NCBI GenBank assembly: GCA_024364805.1
Contig: CM044509.1
Span: forward strand, 33,825,648 to 33,852,808
DNA from: Euprymna scolopes
Lineage: Eukaryota > Mollusca > Cephalopoda > Sepiida > Sepiolidae
Direction: 5' to 3'
DNA length: 27,161 bases
Below, piece after piece: positions 27,123 to 27,161 of the stretch. Numbering within the stretch: the stretch's first letter is position 1; every line of letters starts with the position of its first letter. A model generated the notes under the pieces. That model did no database searches and was not told the DNA's origin. It was given only the letters and a program-made list of their open reading frames with translations. The translations under genes were made by a program, and so were the position numbers.

Positions 27123-27161
27123 TATTAGGTTGGTGCAAAAATAATGTCGTTTTTTATTATA
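27123..27161. mobile_element. mariner terminal inverted repeat, cut by window end
   Basis: TA (27123-27124) followed by TTAGGTTGGTGCAAAAATAA is the typical outer end of mariner elements (irritans/cecropia-type termini start TTAGGTTGG and continue with GCAAAA). The element continues past the window, so orientation and coding state are unknown. Confidence 0.8.

Noticed and set aside
1-27161. CRISPR array, operons, bacterial promoters
   Set aside because: No regularly spaced repeats with unique spacers; spliced exons, LINEs and SINEs show eukaryotic DNA.

Overview
The window looks like repeat-dense nuclear DNA of an animal, most likely a mollusc and probably a cephalopod. The reasons are spliceosomal exon/intron signals, AT-rich sequence full of microsatellites, tRNA-headed SINEs, several LINE families, Penelope-like and P-element-like (THAP) elements, and a scaffold gap of Ns at 11855-12236. 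No bacterial features are present. The species is inferred from the style of the repeats, not from a diagnostic gene.

Host coding content is tiny. The only convincing host gene is on the minus strand: two short cysteine-rich exons at 25737-25815 and 20643-20716, separated by a 5 kb intron. Both have good splice sites and compatible phases. Neither is visible as a long open frame, and the other exons lie outside the window or were not recognised.

Layout. 1-3230: the last bases of a plus-strand LINE, then diverged direct repeats and microsatellites. 3237-3780: a 5S-rRNA-like repeat followed by a palindrome. 4154-5215: two Penelope-like GIY-YIG endonuclease fragments, with a promoter-like segment (two inverted CCAAT boxes, TATA) between them leading into a complete type I hammerhead ribozyme fold at 4930-4993. 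6245-6834: an internally deleted Tc1/mariner-type element with inverted ends. 6904-11271: a decayed 4.4 kb P-element-like transposon with a THAP exon, an intron holding a large fold-back, an RNase-H-like transposase region and a 28-bp minisatellite. 11500-12264: (TTC)n, gap, (ATT)n. 12765-13110: a second 5S-like repeat. 13314-13990: two minus-strand LINE tails. 14545-14930: a tandem ~200-bp repeat, also found at 1033-1219. 15296-15360: a tRNA-derived SINE head. 15825-16450: another internally deleted Tc1/mariner-type element. 16451-19990: mostly unrecognised AT-rich DNA with microsatellites and one tRNA-like SINE. 20015-20448: a LINE fragment. 21650-23520: a decayed LINE of a different family, minus strand. 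23580-24850: hairpin, 125-bp tandem repeat, third 5S-like copy, and a long inverted repeat with a tRNA-like box A. 25877-27122: two more LINE tails, the last interrupted at a TA by a mariner end that runs off the window.

The genes do not form a pathway. The picture is one gene with long introns that have accumulated nested, mostly dead, mobile elements. The most useful observations are the hammerhead ribozyme, the two-exon cysteine-rich gene, the three 5S-derived units and the fold-back structures.
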